Assembly (NCBI GenBank): GCA_948688495.1
Contig: CAPQSW010000041.1
Span: forward strand, 643 to 27,378
Direction of reading: 5' to 3'
Length of the DNA stretch: 26,736 nt
Origin: an uncultured Lachnospiraceae bacterium
GTDB lineage: Bacteria > Bacillota > Clostridia > Lachnospirales > Lachnospiraceae
Below, in pieces: positions 15,464-23,068 of the stretch. Under the pieces are notes generated by a model that saw nothing but the letters and a program-made list of their open reading frames with translations, ran no database searches and was not told where the DNA came from. The position numbers and the translations under genes were made by a program. Each line of letters starts with the position of its first letter. The stretch's first letter is position 1.

Positions 15464-16930
15464 ATGCATTTAGAATATGAAGATTTTAAAAAGATATTGA
15501 ATATTGGCATCAATCTGTCTACCGGCAGGGACAGGAATGAGATTCTGGCGTCCATTCTTGAGAGCGGAATGGAGATTACAAATTGTGATGCAAGCACACT
15601 GTATTTATATGAGAATGGTCAGTTGACGTTCAAAATTATGAAGACGCTTTCTATGGGAATCAGCAGGGGCGTAGATGGTGAGGCTATTACGGATATGCCT
15701 CCAGTTGCCATGAAGGAAGAAAATGTCTGCGCTTACACGGCGATTCACAGGGAGATTGTCAATGTACCGGATGTGTATGACAGCGACCGGTTTGATTTTT
15801 CAGGTCCGAAACAGTACGATGCACTGACAGGTTACCATACAAAGTCACAGCTTGTCATTCCGCTGGAGAATAATGAGGATGAACTGATTGGCGTATTGCA
15901 GCTCATCAATGCCATGGATGGGGAAGGGAATGTGATTCCCTTTGAAAAGCAGTATCATATCATTATTCGTTCTCTTGGTTCGATGGCGGCAATTGAGCTG
16001 ACAAATCTTGCATATATGGAAGAACTGAAAGCGCAGCTTTTTTCTTTCGTGGAGGCCCTCACGACAGCACTGGATGAGCGTTCCCCCTACAATGCATCAC
16101 ATACAAGGAATGTAGCCAGATATTCGGGAATCCTTGCAGATTATATCTGTGAACTTTATCAGCAAGGGGAATGTGAAGAATATTTTGATCAGGATAGAAA
16201 AGAGAAGCTGCTGCTTGCGGCGTTGTTGCATGATATCGGCAAGATTGTTGTTCCTCTGGGTGTTATGGATAAGGCAACCCGTCTTGGTGAACATCTTGGG
16301 AAGGTGGAGGAACGGTTTAGGCTGCTGGAATCCCTTTATGAGGTTGACATGCTCCGGGGAAGAATTACGGAAGAAGAATACGAGTATTACATCGCAGATT
16401 TAAAGTCTGAACTTGACTTTATACATAAGATAGATACGGTAGGATTTCTGGATAATGAAAGTTATGAGCGGGTTTGCCGACTTTCTATGAAAAAACATAT
16501 AAAAGAAAATGGAAAAGTGACGAAATATATAACAGATAAGGAAAAAGATTGCCTGAGCATCCGTCAGGGTACGCTTACCGTGGAGGAACGCGAGGTAATG
16601 AAGAATCATGTGGTCGTGACGGAAAAGATTCTAAGCAAGGTACGGTTTAATAAGAATTTTGCTATTGTACCAAAATGGGCGGCGTCCCACCATGAGTTTT
16701 TGAATGGAACCGGTTATCCGAAGCAGTTAACGGCAGAGGAGCTGGATTTGGAAACGCGCATTTTGACTGTAGCAGATATTTATGATGCTTTGACAGCAAT
16801 CCGGCCATATAAGACAGCAATTCCTGATGATAAGTCTATTAATATGCTGAAACGTATGGCAGAAGAAGGAAAGGTAGACAGCCAGGTTGTTGGCTGGCTT
16901 TCACAGGCATTAAAAAGGAGGTATGAGTAA
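15464..16930 (+). CDS. GAF/HD-GYP phosphodiesterase-like signalling protein
   Basis: The 488-residue cytoplasmic protein has an N-terminal GAF sensor (about 15-185) and an HD-GYP hydrolase. Metal ligands are His213 (HTRNVARYSG), His256-Asp257 (LLHDIGK), His382 (MKNHVVV) and His409-His410 (HHEFLNGTGYPK), and the GYP triad is Gly417-Tyr418-Pro419. HD-GYP proteins hydrolyse c-di-GMP or related cyclic dinucleotides. About 95 extra residues, mostly helical, lie between HDIGK and His382, where typical family members have about 30. The ribosome site AAAGGAGA precedes ATG 15464. It is in one run with the adenylate cyclase and the secreted proteins. The ligand of GAF is unknown; cAMP is an attractive guess given the neighbour. 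Confidence 0.9.
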   Translation: MHLEYEDFKKILNIGINLSTGRDRNEILASILESGMEITNCDASTLYLYENGQLTFKIMKTLSMGISRGVDGEAITDMPPVAMKEENVCAYTAIHREIVNVPDVYDSDRFDFSGPKQYDALTGYHTKSQLVIPLENNEDELIGVLQLINAMDGEGNVIPFEKQYHIIIRSLGSMAAIELTNLAYMEELKAQLFSFVEALTTALDERSPYNASHTRNVARYSGILADYICELYQQGECEEYFDQDRKEKLLLAALLHDIGKIVVPLGVMDKATRLGEHLGKVEERFRLLESLYEVDMLRGRITEEEYEYYIADLKSELDFIHKIDTVGFLDNESYERVCRLSMKKHIKENGKVTKYITDKEKDCLSIRQGTLTVEEREVMKNHVVVTEKILSKVRFNKNFAIVPKWAASHHEFLNGTGYPKQLTAEELDLETRILTVADIYDALTAIRPYKTAIPDDKSINMLKRMAEEGKVDSQVVGWLSQALKRRYE

Positions 16931-16931
16931 A

Positions 16932-19064
16932 ATGAAAGTGAAATGGAAAGGATGGTTATCTCTTTGTCTCGCATTCGTGCTTGGCCTTGTTATCCTGCCG
17001 ACAGCGGTAAGTGCAGATAATGAATTTGACAATTTAAGGCTGTATACAGGCGCTGCGAGGGTAACATCAGACATGTATGTATCTGATGATACGGGAAAGT
17101 ATGTAGAGAGTGTAAATGAGAATTGTCCTGTTGGCTACAAAAGGGACGGTTACCGGATCTGGCGGTTGGATGAATACAATTATACGGTTGCCAGCAAATG
17201 GGTGAGTGACAATACGTCTGAATGGTCTGCAGCTATGTCAGGTTATTTTGCCCCAGAAAACATTATCCTTGCACCGAACTGGGTACCGGAGTATTCCGCA
17301 AATCCCATAACAGCGGAAAATCCCACGGTGGTAATCGGTGATGGCAGCGTGCAGGACAGTGAAGGTTTTTATTATCAATGGTTTCATGAGTATAAGGTAG
17401 TGGGTGCAGACAGTTATCAGGAAGGTATGGAGCAGATGAAAGCATCCAATAGCGTGAATGCCTCCTATAGCAGTGAAAATGGAAAATGGACCGTTGGAGG
17501 CGAACAGTCCTATATGGAGCTTATGCTCGCCTTGCAGCCTGGAGATGTCGTGACAGTGAGGGAGATCGGAAGCGGTACTGACCCACAGAATTATTTCAGC
17601 GGCTACCTGAAAGGGGGAGCGGGTTCTACATACCTGGAGAGTTTTGATCATAGGAATGATGTTTTCTATGCGACAGCGACAATAAGCGGAAATTATATTC
17701 TGCACATGCAGAATAATATGAATCCAAACAGTCTGCAGGTTTCTGTTGCTGTGAGCCGTTACGAAGCAGAGAATGGGGAAGTAGGCACGAAGACTTACAG
17801 TGGTGAGCCGGGAACTTACTGTTGTAAAGTAAGTTATATAAGAAATGGAAGCAGTATTTCGTTTATGACAAATTCTGTAAAAGTTGCAGGGACAGAGGAG
17901 CCGGGACCTGGAACGGAAGAACCGGGACCTGGAACGGAAGAACCAGGACCTGGAACGGAGGAGCCGGGACCTGGAACAGAAGAACCGGGACCTGGAACAG
18001 AGAATCCAGAACCCGGAAATAAAGAATATGCACTTACAAAGGCAGACGGTCTGAAGAATGGAACATATGTTTTGAAGAGTAACGGACGGGAAGTGCAGAA
18101 AGTGGAACAGGGACATACAGTTACCGTAGAGACTTCACCGGCGAAGGGTTACAAGACGGCAAGCGTTAAGTATTGGAAGACGGATGATGCAAATGCCGGG
18201 GAACCGGTAAATGTTCCGTTAGGCAGCGATGGAAACGCAAGCTTCCTTATGCCGGCCTATGATGTCACGGTTGCTGTTACGTTCCAGGCAGGAACGCCGG
18301 ATATACAGCCAGCGCATCCGCCCAAGATTGAGATTACTCTGGATGGCACGTCACACACATGGAATGCATTTCACAGCAAGGTGTCATTTGATTTGATATA
18401 TAATAAGGCGAAACAGTTTAAAGTGAAGGTGACAGACCAGGATAATGACGTGGATGAGAGTACAATCAAATATTATCTCACAGACAGCAATCCTTTCCAG
18501 CAGAATAAAGATTATACAGTGGAAGAAATTGAATCTGTTCTTTCAGGCAAATGGCAAGATAAGGCAGATACAGTGAATCTTGACAAAGATGGAAAATATG
18601 TGTTATATGTAAAAGCCAGCGACAGCACAGGACATGTGGTATACGCCAATACGCAGGGAATTGTGATTGATACTACGGCGCCGGTAATTTCCGGTGTGAA
18701 GAATGGCGGCACATACTATGGAAAGACGACGTTTAAAGCAACAGATGCGTATCTTGACAAGGTTACCATAGATGGGAAGAAAGTACAGCCGAAGAAAGGC
18801 GTCTATACGATCAAGCCGGATAATGCATCCCACAAGATTGTTGCAGTGGATCAGGCAGGCAACCAGATTTCGTGTAAGGTGACAGTATATGAAACGTGGA
18901 TGCGCGATGGAATCACGAAAAACGGGGTCTATGAATTGAAGAAGGGAACTGCTTATAAACTGGGCAAGGGAAAATGGAAAATCGTAGGAGATGATACTGT
19001 GTATAAGGGTGGAATGACATTCTATGTACCGGCTGACGGCGACTATGATTTTCAGAAACAGTAG
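16932..19064 (+). CDS. Secreted repeat protein with Pro/Glu linker and Ig-like domains
   Basis: I chose ATG 16932, 10 bases after AGGAGG; the ATG at 16923 overlaps the previous gene and is too close to that site. The 710-residue protein has a cleavable-looking signal peptide (about 1-27, ending VSADN). A region of unknown fold with aromatic residues follows (about 30-315). Next comes a hinge of five to six 7-residue repeats (TEEPGPG), then beta-rich Ig-like segments (about 365-450 and 465-650, with IDTTAPVISGVKNGGTYYG). A C-terminal domain rich in Gly/Tyr/Trp ends it (YKLGKGKWKIVGDDTVYKGG). No LPxTG motif or membrane anchor is seen at the C-terminus, so it is secreted or non-covalently wall-bound. 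Probably an envelope or surface protein. Confidence 0.82.
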   Translation: MKVKWKGWLSLCLAFVLGLVILPTAVSADNEFDNLRLYTGAARVTSDMYVSDDTGKYVESVNENCPVGYKRDGYRIWRLDEYNYTVASKWVSDNTSEWSAAMSGYFAPENIILAPNWVPEYSANPITAENPTVVIGDGSVQDSEGFYYQWFHEYKVVGADSYQEGMEQMKASNSVNASYSSENGKWTVGGEQSYMELMLALQPGDVVTVREIGSGTDPQNYFSGYLKGGAGSTYLESFDHRNDVFYATATISGNYILHMQNNMNPNSLQVSVAVSRYEAENGEVGTKTYSGEPGTYCCKVSYIRNGSSISFMTNSVKVAGTEEPGPGTEEPGPGTEEPGPGTEEPGPGTEEPGPGTENPEPGNKEYALTKADGLKNGTYVLKSNGREVQKVEQGHTVTVETSPAKGYKTASVKYWKTDDANAGEPVNVPLGSDGNASFLMPAYDVTVAVTFQAGTPDIQPAHPPKIEITLDGTSHTWNAFHSKVSFDLIYNKAKQFKVKVTDQDNDVDESTIKYYLTDSNPFQQNKDYTVEEIESVLSGKWQDKADTVNLDKDGKYVLYVKASDSTGHVVYANTQGIVIDTTAPVISGVKNGGTYYGKTTFKATDAYLDKVTIDGKKVQPKKGVYTIKPDNASHKIVAVDQAGNQISCKVTVYETWMRDGITKNGVYELKKGTAYKLGKGKWKIVGDDTVYKGGMTFYVPADGDYDFQKQ
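17892..18017 (+). repeat. 21-bp in-frame tandem repeats encoding TEEPGPG
   Basis: Five close copies start at 17892, 17913, 17934, 17955 and 17976, followed by a diverged sixth (17997-18017). They differ mainly at third codon positions. They form a flexible acidic, proline-rich spacer between two parts of the secreted protein. Confidence 0.9.
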
Positions 19065-19079
19065 GATGGGAGGATTATC

Positions 19080-20393
19080 ATGCAGAAATCAAAGGGAATA
19101 AAGATAGCTGCCCTCCTTTGTGGAGCAATCGCAGCTATCACAGGAATTGTACTGGTAGTCAGCCATATGTTGGGAGGAGAGGAGTTCTACCGCTCTATTC
19201 TGATTTATGAGCTGAATGGGACAGCAAGTATTGAGCGTGAGGGCGCTGGGGAAATCAATGCGGCGGAGGATCTGTATCTTGAATCAGGAGACAGGATCAG
19301 TGTGGCCGAGGGCAGTTCCATGCGTCTGAAATTGGATGATGATAAATATCTCATGGTAGAGGAAGAATCTGTTCTTTCTGTTGAGGCGGCAGGTAGTGAA
19401 GAGGATTCCAAGACGAAGATTCAGTTGGAGGAGGGGGCTGTAACGAGTGAGATTCAGAATCCTTTAAGTCCGGACTCCAAATATGAAGTTAACTCACCAA
19501 ATTCTGTCATGGCGGTGCGGGGTACAATTTTCCGAGTGGAAACAACGGTCTTTTCGGATGAGGATGTTTCTACCAAAGTATCTGTTTTCTCAGGAAAAGT
19601 CTCGATGGGCGCACTTCAAGAGGATGGATCGGTAGGAGATGAGATTCTTATCGGTGCGGGAGAAGAAGCAGAGTGTGACGGTGGACTTATTTCTGGGACA
19701 GTTCTATCAGAGCCGGCAGAGATTGATTTCCAAAGTCTCAGTTTACAGGCGTTGGAGTTCCTGACAGATCTTGCAGAACAGGATGCCCCAATTACTGGAA
19801 TTTCCAAGGATGAGCTGAGCGCGCTGGTTGAGGAGGCCAGGGCTTGGGAGAGTGAGGATGAGGAATCCGATGACGAGACCGAAGAAGAAATGGAGGAAGC
19901 GGAGGACGCGGATATAGACGAGGAAGATATGGATGAGCCTGAGGATGAAGAAGATGATGAGGAGGATAGTCAGGCCGATAAAACAGCATCTTCAGGGAAC
20001 AGCAATAACAACACAGGGACGACCCCGCGGACACCGACGAATCCGGGAACAATACCACGGAGTCCGTCTAATCCAAGGACACCGTCGCCAAATCCAGGAA
20101 CAACCCCACAGAACCCGCAGAATCCGGGAACGCCCCCACAGAATCCGCAGAATCCGGGAACAACCCAGCAGAATCCGGGAACAACCCAGCAGAATCCGGG
20201 GACTCCGGGAACAACTCCGCAGACAGCGGAATATACCGTATCATTTATGTATAACGGTACGGTATTTGCAACACAGACAGTGAAGGAAGGCGAATGCGTT
20301 ACAAAGCCGTCGCTAAAGCCAGAGGCGTCTGGAACATGGGATTTTGATTTTTCAACAAAGATTAAGAAGGACACTACCATTAAGTGGAAATAA
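19080..20393 (+). CDS. Membrane-anchored FecR-domain protein with acidic and Pro-rich spacer
   Basis: The 437-residue protein starts at ATG 19080 behind GGGAGG. An uncleaved-looking N-terminal helix (about 7-29) anchors it. A FecR-like beta domain follows (about 35-190, with YLESGDRISVAEGSSMRLKL, the strongly conserved NSVMAVRGTIFRV, and VSVFSGKV). Then come a helical piece, a very acidic run (about 256-300) and a Pro/Asn/Gly/Thr-rich repeat spacer (about 318-380, NPGTTPQNPQ type). It ends in a Listeria-Bacteroides type small repeat (YTVSFMYNGTVFATQTV to the end). This is not a TonB-system FecR: the outer part probably senses or binds envelope material. FecR and CHASE2 domains often co-occur in bacterial signalling proteins, which fits the cyclase upstream. 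Confidence 0.83.
   Translation: MQKSKGIKIAALLCGAIAAITGIVLVVSHMLGGEEFYRSILIYELNGTASIEREGAGEINAAEDLYLESGDRISVAEGSSMRLKLDDDKYLMVEEESVLSVEAAGSEEDSKTKIQLEEGAVTSEIQNPLSPDSKYEVNSPNSVMAVRGTIFRVETTVFSDEDVSTKVSVFSGKVSMGALQEDGSVGDEILIGAGEEAECDGGLISGTVLSEPAEIDFQSLSLQALEFLTDLAEQDAPITGISKDELSALVEEARAWESEDEESDDETEEEMEEAEDADIDEEDMDEPEDEEDDEEDSQADKTASSGNSNNNTGTTPRTPTNPGTIPRSPSNPRTPSPNPGTTPQNPQNPGTPPQNPQNPGTTQQNPGTTQQNPGTPGTTPQTAEYTVSFMYNGTVFATQTVKEGECVTKPSLKPEASGTWDFDFSTKIKKDTTIKWK
20032..20222 (+). repeat. Pro/Asn/Gly/Thr-coding repetitive tract
   Basis: Irregular 15- to 24-bp units encode variants of NPGTTPQNPQ. Adjacent perfect copies of a 15-base unit (AATCCGGGAACAACC plus variants) near 20152-20200 could expand or contract in frame. 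Confidence 0.75.
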
Positions 20394-20436
20394 CAAAATA
20401 TAGCGAAAGCACGGATGGCAACAGGAGGAAAGAAAA

Positions 20437-20850
20437 ATGGCTGTAGTAGAAGAATTGATCCGCACCGATAACAACGAGGCGCTTAGCTTTGGAAATTACA
20501 GGCTGGATACCAAGTCAAAGGCAGATAATTTTGAATTTGGCGGGGATCTGTATAAGGTCAAGACATTTAAGGAGATTACCAAGCTGGAGCGCAATGGTAT
20601 GTTTGTGTATGAATCCGTACCAGGAACTGCGGTAAACAGATTTATGGTGACAGATAACGGTGTAACATTTCAGGTAGAAGGACCGGAAGATGCACAGATT
20701 ACATTGGAGTTGGAGGAGCAGACACAATATAAGGTTTTGGTCGACAACGTTGATGCTGGGCAGATGAAGACGAATCTAGGAGGAAAGCTCAGTCTTTCTG
20801 TGGAATTGAACGAGAATAAACCGGTTACGGTCAGGATAGAAAAGATTTAA
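20437..20850 (+). CDS. Conserved 137-residue Lachnospiraceae protein of unknown function
   Basis: ATG 20437 follows AGGAGGAAAG. The protein is soluble and beta-rich, with no signal peptide, no cysteine and no membrane segment. Recognisable blocks are GDLYKVKTFKEITKLERNGM, FVYESVPGTAVNRF, EDAQITLELEEQTQYKVLVD and the near-terminal GGKLSLSVEL. I recall this family as widespread in Lachnospiraceae and sometimes labelled endosialidase. At 137 residues it is far too short and shows no glycosidase signature, so that label should not be used. It is the last gene before the hairpins at 20866 and may be part of the envelope block upstream. Confidence 0.75.
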   Translation: MAVVEELIRTDNNEALSFGNYRLDTKSKADNFEFGGDLYKVKTFKEITKLERNGMFVYESVPGTAVNRFMVTDNGVTFQVEGPEDAQITLELEEQTQYKVLVDNVDAGQMKTNLGGKLSLSVELNENKPVTVRIEKI

Positions 20851-20865
20851 AAATAATTATAACAG

Positions 20866-20896
20866 AAATACCTCGCAGTTTATCTGCGGGGTATTT
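20866..20896 (+). terminator. Strong hairpin ending the clpC/envelope block
   Basis: A 13-bp stem pairs AAATACCTCGCAG (20866-20878) with CTGCGGGGTATTT (20884-20896), with one G-U pair and a TTTAT loop. It lies 15 bases after the stop at 20850. The downstream T-run is short (ATTTAT), so read-through is possible. A-rich sequence upstream could make it work in both directions. Confidence 0.72.
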
Positions 20897-20934
20897 ATAC
20901 TGAGCGTCAAATAAATTTGCTGCCCAGTATAAAT
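20893..20934 (+). repeat. Second inverted repeat overlapping the terminator
   Basis: ATTTATACTG (20893-20902) pairs perfectly with CAGTATAAAT (20925-20934), 10 bp with a 22-base loop. Its first arm shares four bases with the terminator stem, so the two hairpins compete at their boundary. It lies about 65 bases before radA and could be a leader element or an operator. Confidence 0.55.
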
Positions 20935-20999
20935 AGATGCGTACAGCCGCATAAGGAAATATGCCATGCTTATATTTGAGAAAGGAGTTTTAGCGGAAT

Positions 21000-22367
21000 A
21001 TGGCGAAAAGCAAAAAGGTCAGCGTGTATTTTTGCCAGTCTTGTGGATATGAGTCTTCAAAATGGATGGGACAGTGCCCGGGATGCAGAGAGTGGAATTC
21101 ATTTGTGGAGGAAGTCGTAGAGAAGAAAACTGCAGGAAAGGTAAGGAGCGTGCCGGGAGGGAACGAACAACTAAAAACGGCTAAAATATCAGAAATTGAC
21201 ATGCAGACGAAGGAAAGGATGCAGACTGGATTTGAGGAATTGGACCGTGTGCTGGGAGGAGGTATTGTTCCCGGTTCCCTTGTACTTGTAGGCGGAGATC
21301 CTGGAATCGGCAAGTCCACATTGCTCTTGCAGGTGTGCAGGAATATAGCAGATATAAAGGAAGTATTATATATATCCGGCGAGGAATCCTTGCAGCAGAT
21401 TAAGATGCGGGCACAGCGGATAGGGCAGTTTTCAGATCGGCTGCAGTTATTTTGTGATACAGGCTTGGAACGTATAGAGCAGGTTATTGAGCGGGAGAAG
21501 CCTAAGGCGGTGGTCATTGATTCCATTCAGACGATGTACAGTGAGGATATTGGCTCAGCGCCAGGGAGTGTATCCCAGGTGAGGGAGAGCACCGCCCGGC
21601 TGTTACAGATTGCAAAAGGAATGGAAATTACGGTCTTTATTGTTGGGCATGTGACGAAGGAAGGGGTGGTTGCCGGACCGAGGGTTTTAGAACATATGGT
21701 AGATACCGTACTTTATTTTGAGGGAGATCGTCATGCTTCCTATCGGATTTTGCGGGGAGTGAAAAACCGTTTTGGATCTACGAATGAAATTGGTGTGTTT
21801 GAAATGCAGGAGGCAGGGCTCCGGGAAGTAAAAAATCCGTCTGAGTTTATGCTGAATGGAAAGCCAAAGGGAGCATCTGGCTCCATTGTCGCCTGTTCTA
21901 TGGAGGGCACGCGGCCAATTCTGGTGGAGATCCAAGCATTGGTCTGCCACAGTAATTTTGGAATACCGAGAAGGACGGCGGCGGGTACGGATTTGAACAG
22001 AGTGAATCTTTTGATGGCAGTGTTGGAGAAAAGAGGGGGTCTTTCGTTGTCAGGATGCGACGCTTATGTTAATATTGCAGGGGGAATCCGCATGAATGAG
22101 CCGGCAATGGATTTAGGGATTGTCAAGGCGCTCGCCTCCAGTTTTCGGGATAAACCCATTGACGAAAAGCTTATCTGCTTTGGTGAAGTAGGATTAAGCG
22201 GAGAGGTACGTGCGGTGAATATGGCACAGCAGCGTGTCTCAGAGGCAAAAAAGCTGGGATTTACGTCTTGCATGCTGCCGAAAGTAAATGTTTCGGGACT
22301 AACAGATACGAGGGGTATTAAGATTATTGGTGTAGACAATATCAGGGATGCAATTCAGGAGACCTAA
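21000..22367 (+). CDS. radA: DNA repair protein RadA (Sms)
   Basis: The 455-residue cytoplasmic ATPase helps process recombination intermediates by branch migration. The N-terminal zinc finger has Cys12, Cys15, Cys26 and Cys29. The RecA-like domain has Walker A at 99-107 (GDPGIGKST), Walker B near VVIDSIQTMY, and the RadA signature KNRFG at 255-259. The C-terminal Lon-protease-like domain follows (NIAGGIRMNEPAMDLGIVKA). AAAGGAG precedes ATG 21000. In Bacillus radA lies directly after clpC; here eight kilobases of signalling and surface genes separate them. Its 3' end is followed closely by deoC. Confidence 0.96.
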   Translation: MAKSKKVSVYFCQSCGYESSKWMGQCPGCREWNSFVEEVVEKKTAGKVRSVPGGNEQLKTAKISEIDMQTKERMQTGFEELDRVLGGGIVPGSLVLVGGDPGIGKSTLLLQVCRNIADIKEVLYISGEESLQQIKMRAQRIGQFSDRLQLFCDTGLERIEQVIEREKPKAVVIDSIQTMYSEDIGSAPGSVSQVRESTARLLQIAKGMEITVFIVGHVTKEGVVAGPRVLEHMVDTVLYFEGDRHASYRILRGVKNRFGSTNEIGVFEMQEAGLREVKNPSEFMLNGKPKGASGSIVACSMEGTRPILVEIQALVCHSNFGIPRRTAAGTDLNRVNLLMAVLEKRGGLSLSGCDAYVNIAGGIRMNEPAMDLGIVKALASSFRDKPIDEKLICFGEVGLSGEVRAVNMAQQRVSEAKKLGFTSCMLPKVNVSGLTDTRGIKIIGVDNIRDAIQET

Positions 22368-22380
22368 GGAGGGAATGGAT

Positions 22381-23037
22381 ATGGATAGAACAGAGATTTT
22401 TGCGAAAGTGGATCATACACTGTTGACACAGACTGCAACATGGGAGGAAATACAGGAGGTTTGTGATGATGCGCTAAATTATCGTGCAGCCTCCGTGTGC
22501 ATTCCGCCCTGTTATGTGAGACAGGCAGGTGAATATTTGAAAGGAAGGATAAAAATTTGCACGGTAATTGGTTTTCCGAACGGTTATCATACTACGGCAG
22601 TGAAAGAGTTTGAGACAAAAGATGCTGTTTTAAATGGAGCGGATGAAATTGATATGGTAATCAATTTAGGCTGGGTAAGAGCTGGACGGTTTGATAAGGT
22701 GGAAGAAGAAATACGTGTAATTAGGAAAGCCTGCCAGGGTAAGGTTCTAAAGGTAATTATTGAGACATGCCTGTTGACGGAAGAAGAAAAAATTAAAATG
22801 TGTGAAGTTGTGACAAAGACAGGGGCTGATTTTATTAAGACATCCACAGGATTTTCTACTATGGGAGCGACCGATTCAGATATAGAGCTTTTTAAAAAGC
22901 ATATAGGCGAGGAGGTAAGAATCAAGGCGGCAGGAGGAATTTCTAATTTTAAGGATGCAGAAAGGTTTGTCCGCCTGGGGGCGGACCGGCTGGGAACCAG
23001 CCGGATTATAAAACTGGCAAAGAATGAAGCCCATTAG
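22381..23037 (+). CDS. deoC: Deoxyribose-phosphate aldolase
   Basis: The 218-residue class I aldolase splits 2-deoxyribose 5-phosphate into glyceraldehyde 3-phosphate and acetaldehyde in deoxynucleoside breakdown. Key residues are present: Schiff-base Lys153 in FIKTSTGFS, Asp91 in DEIDMVINLG, and Lys182 in RIKAAGG. I chose ATG 22381, 7 bases after AAGGAGGG; the in-frame ATGs at 22348 (inside radA) and 22375 are too far from or too near that site. It is probably cotranscribed with radA, an unusual pairing with no known functional link. It converges on the P-type ATPase gene, 31 bases away. Confidence 0.95.
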   Translation: MDRTEIFAKVDHTLLTQTATWEEIQEVCDDALNYRAASVCIPPCYVRQAGEYLKGRIKICTVIGFPNGYHTTAVKEFETKDAVLNGADEIDMVINLGWVRAGRFDKVEEEIRVIRKACQGKVLKVIIETCLLTEEEKIKMCEVVTKTGADFIKTSTGFSTMGATDSDIELFKKHIGEEVRIKAAGGISNFKDAERFVRLGADRLGTSRIIKLAKNEAH

Positions 23038-23068
23038 AGTAAAATAAAATGCATTAGAAGTAAATGTT

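Noticed and set aside
17238..18116. 292-codon minus-strand frame opposite the secreted protein
   Set aside because: It is the complement of the TEEPGPG repeat region and gives a repetitive RSRS/FF protein with no family features.
17892..20222. CRISPR array
   Set aside because: The repeats are in-frame coding units with no unique spacers.
20437..20850. Endosialidase function for the 137-residue protein
   Set aside because: Too short, and no sialidase motifs; the name is a propagated label.
22348..22380. deoC start inside radA
   Set aside because: ATG 22381 has correct spacing to AAGGAGGG; the extra residues are not part of the family.
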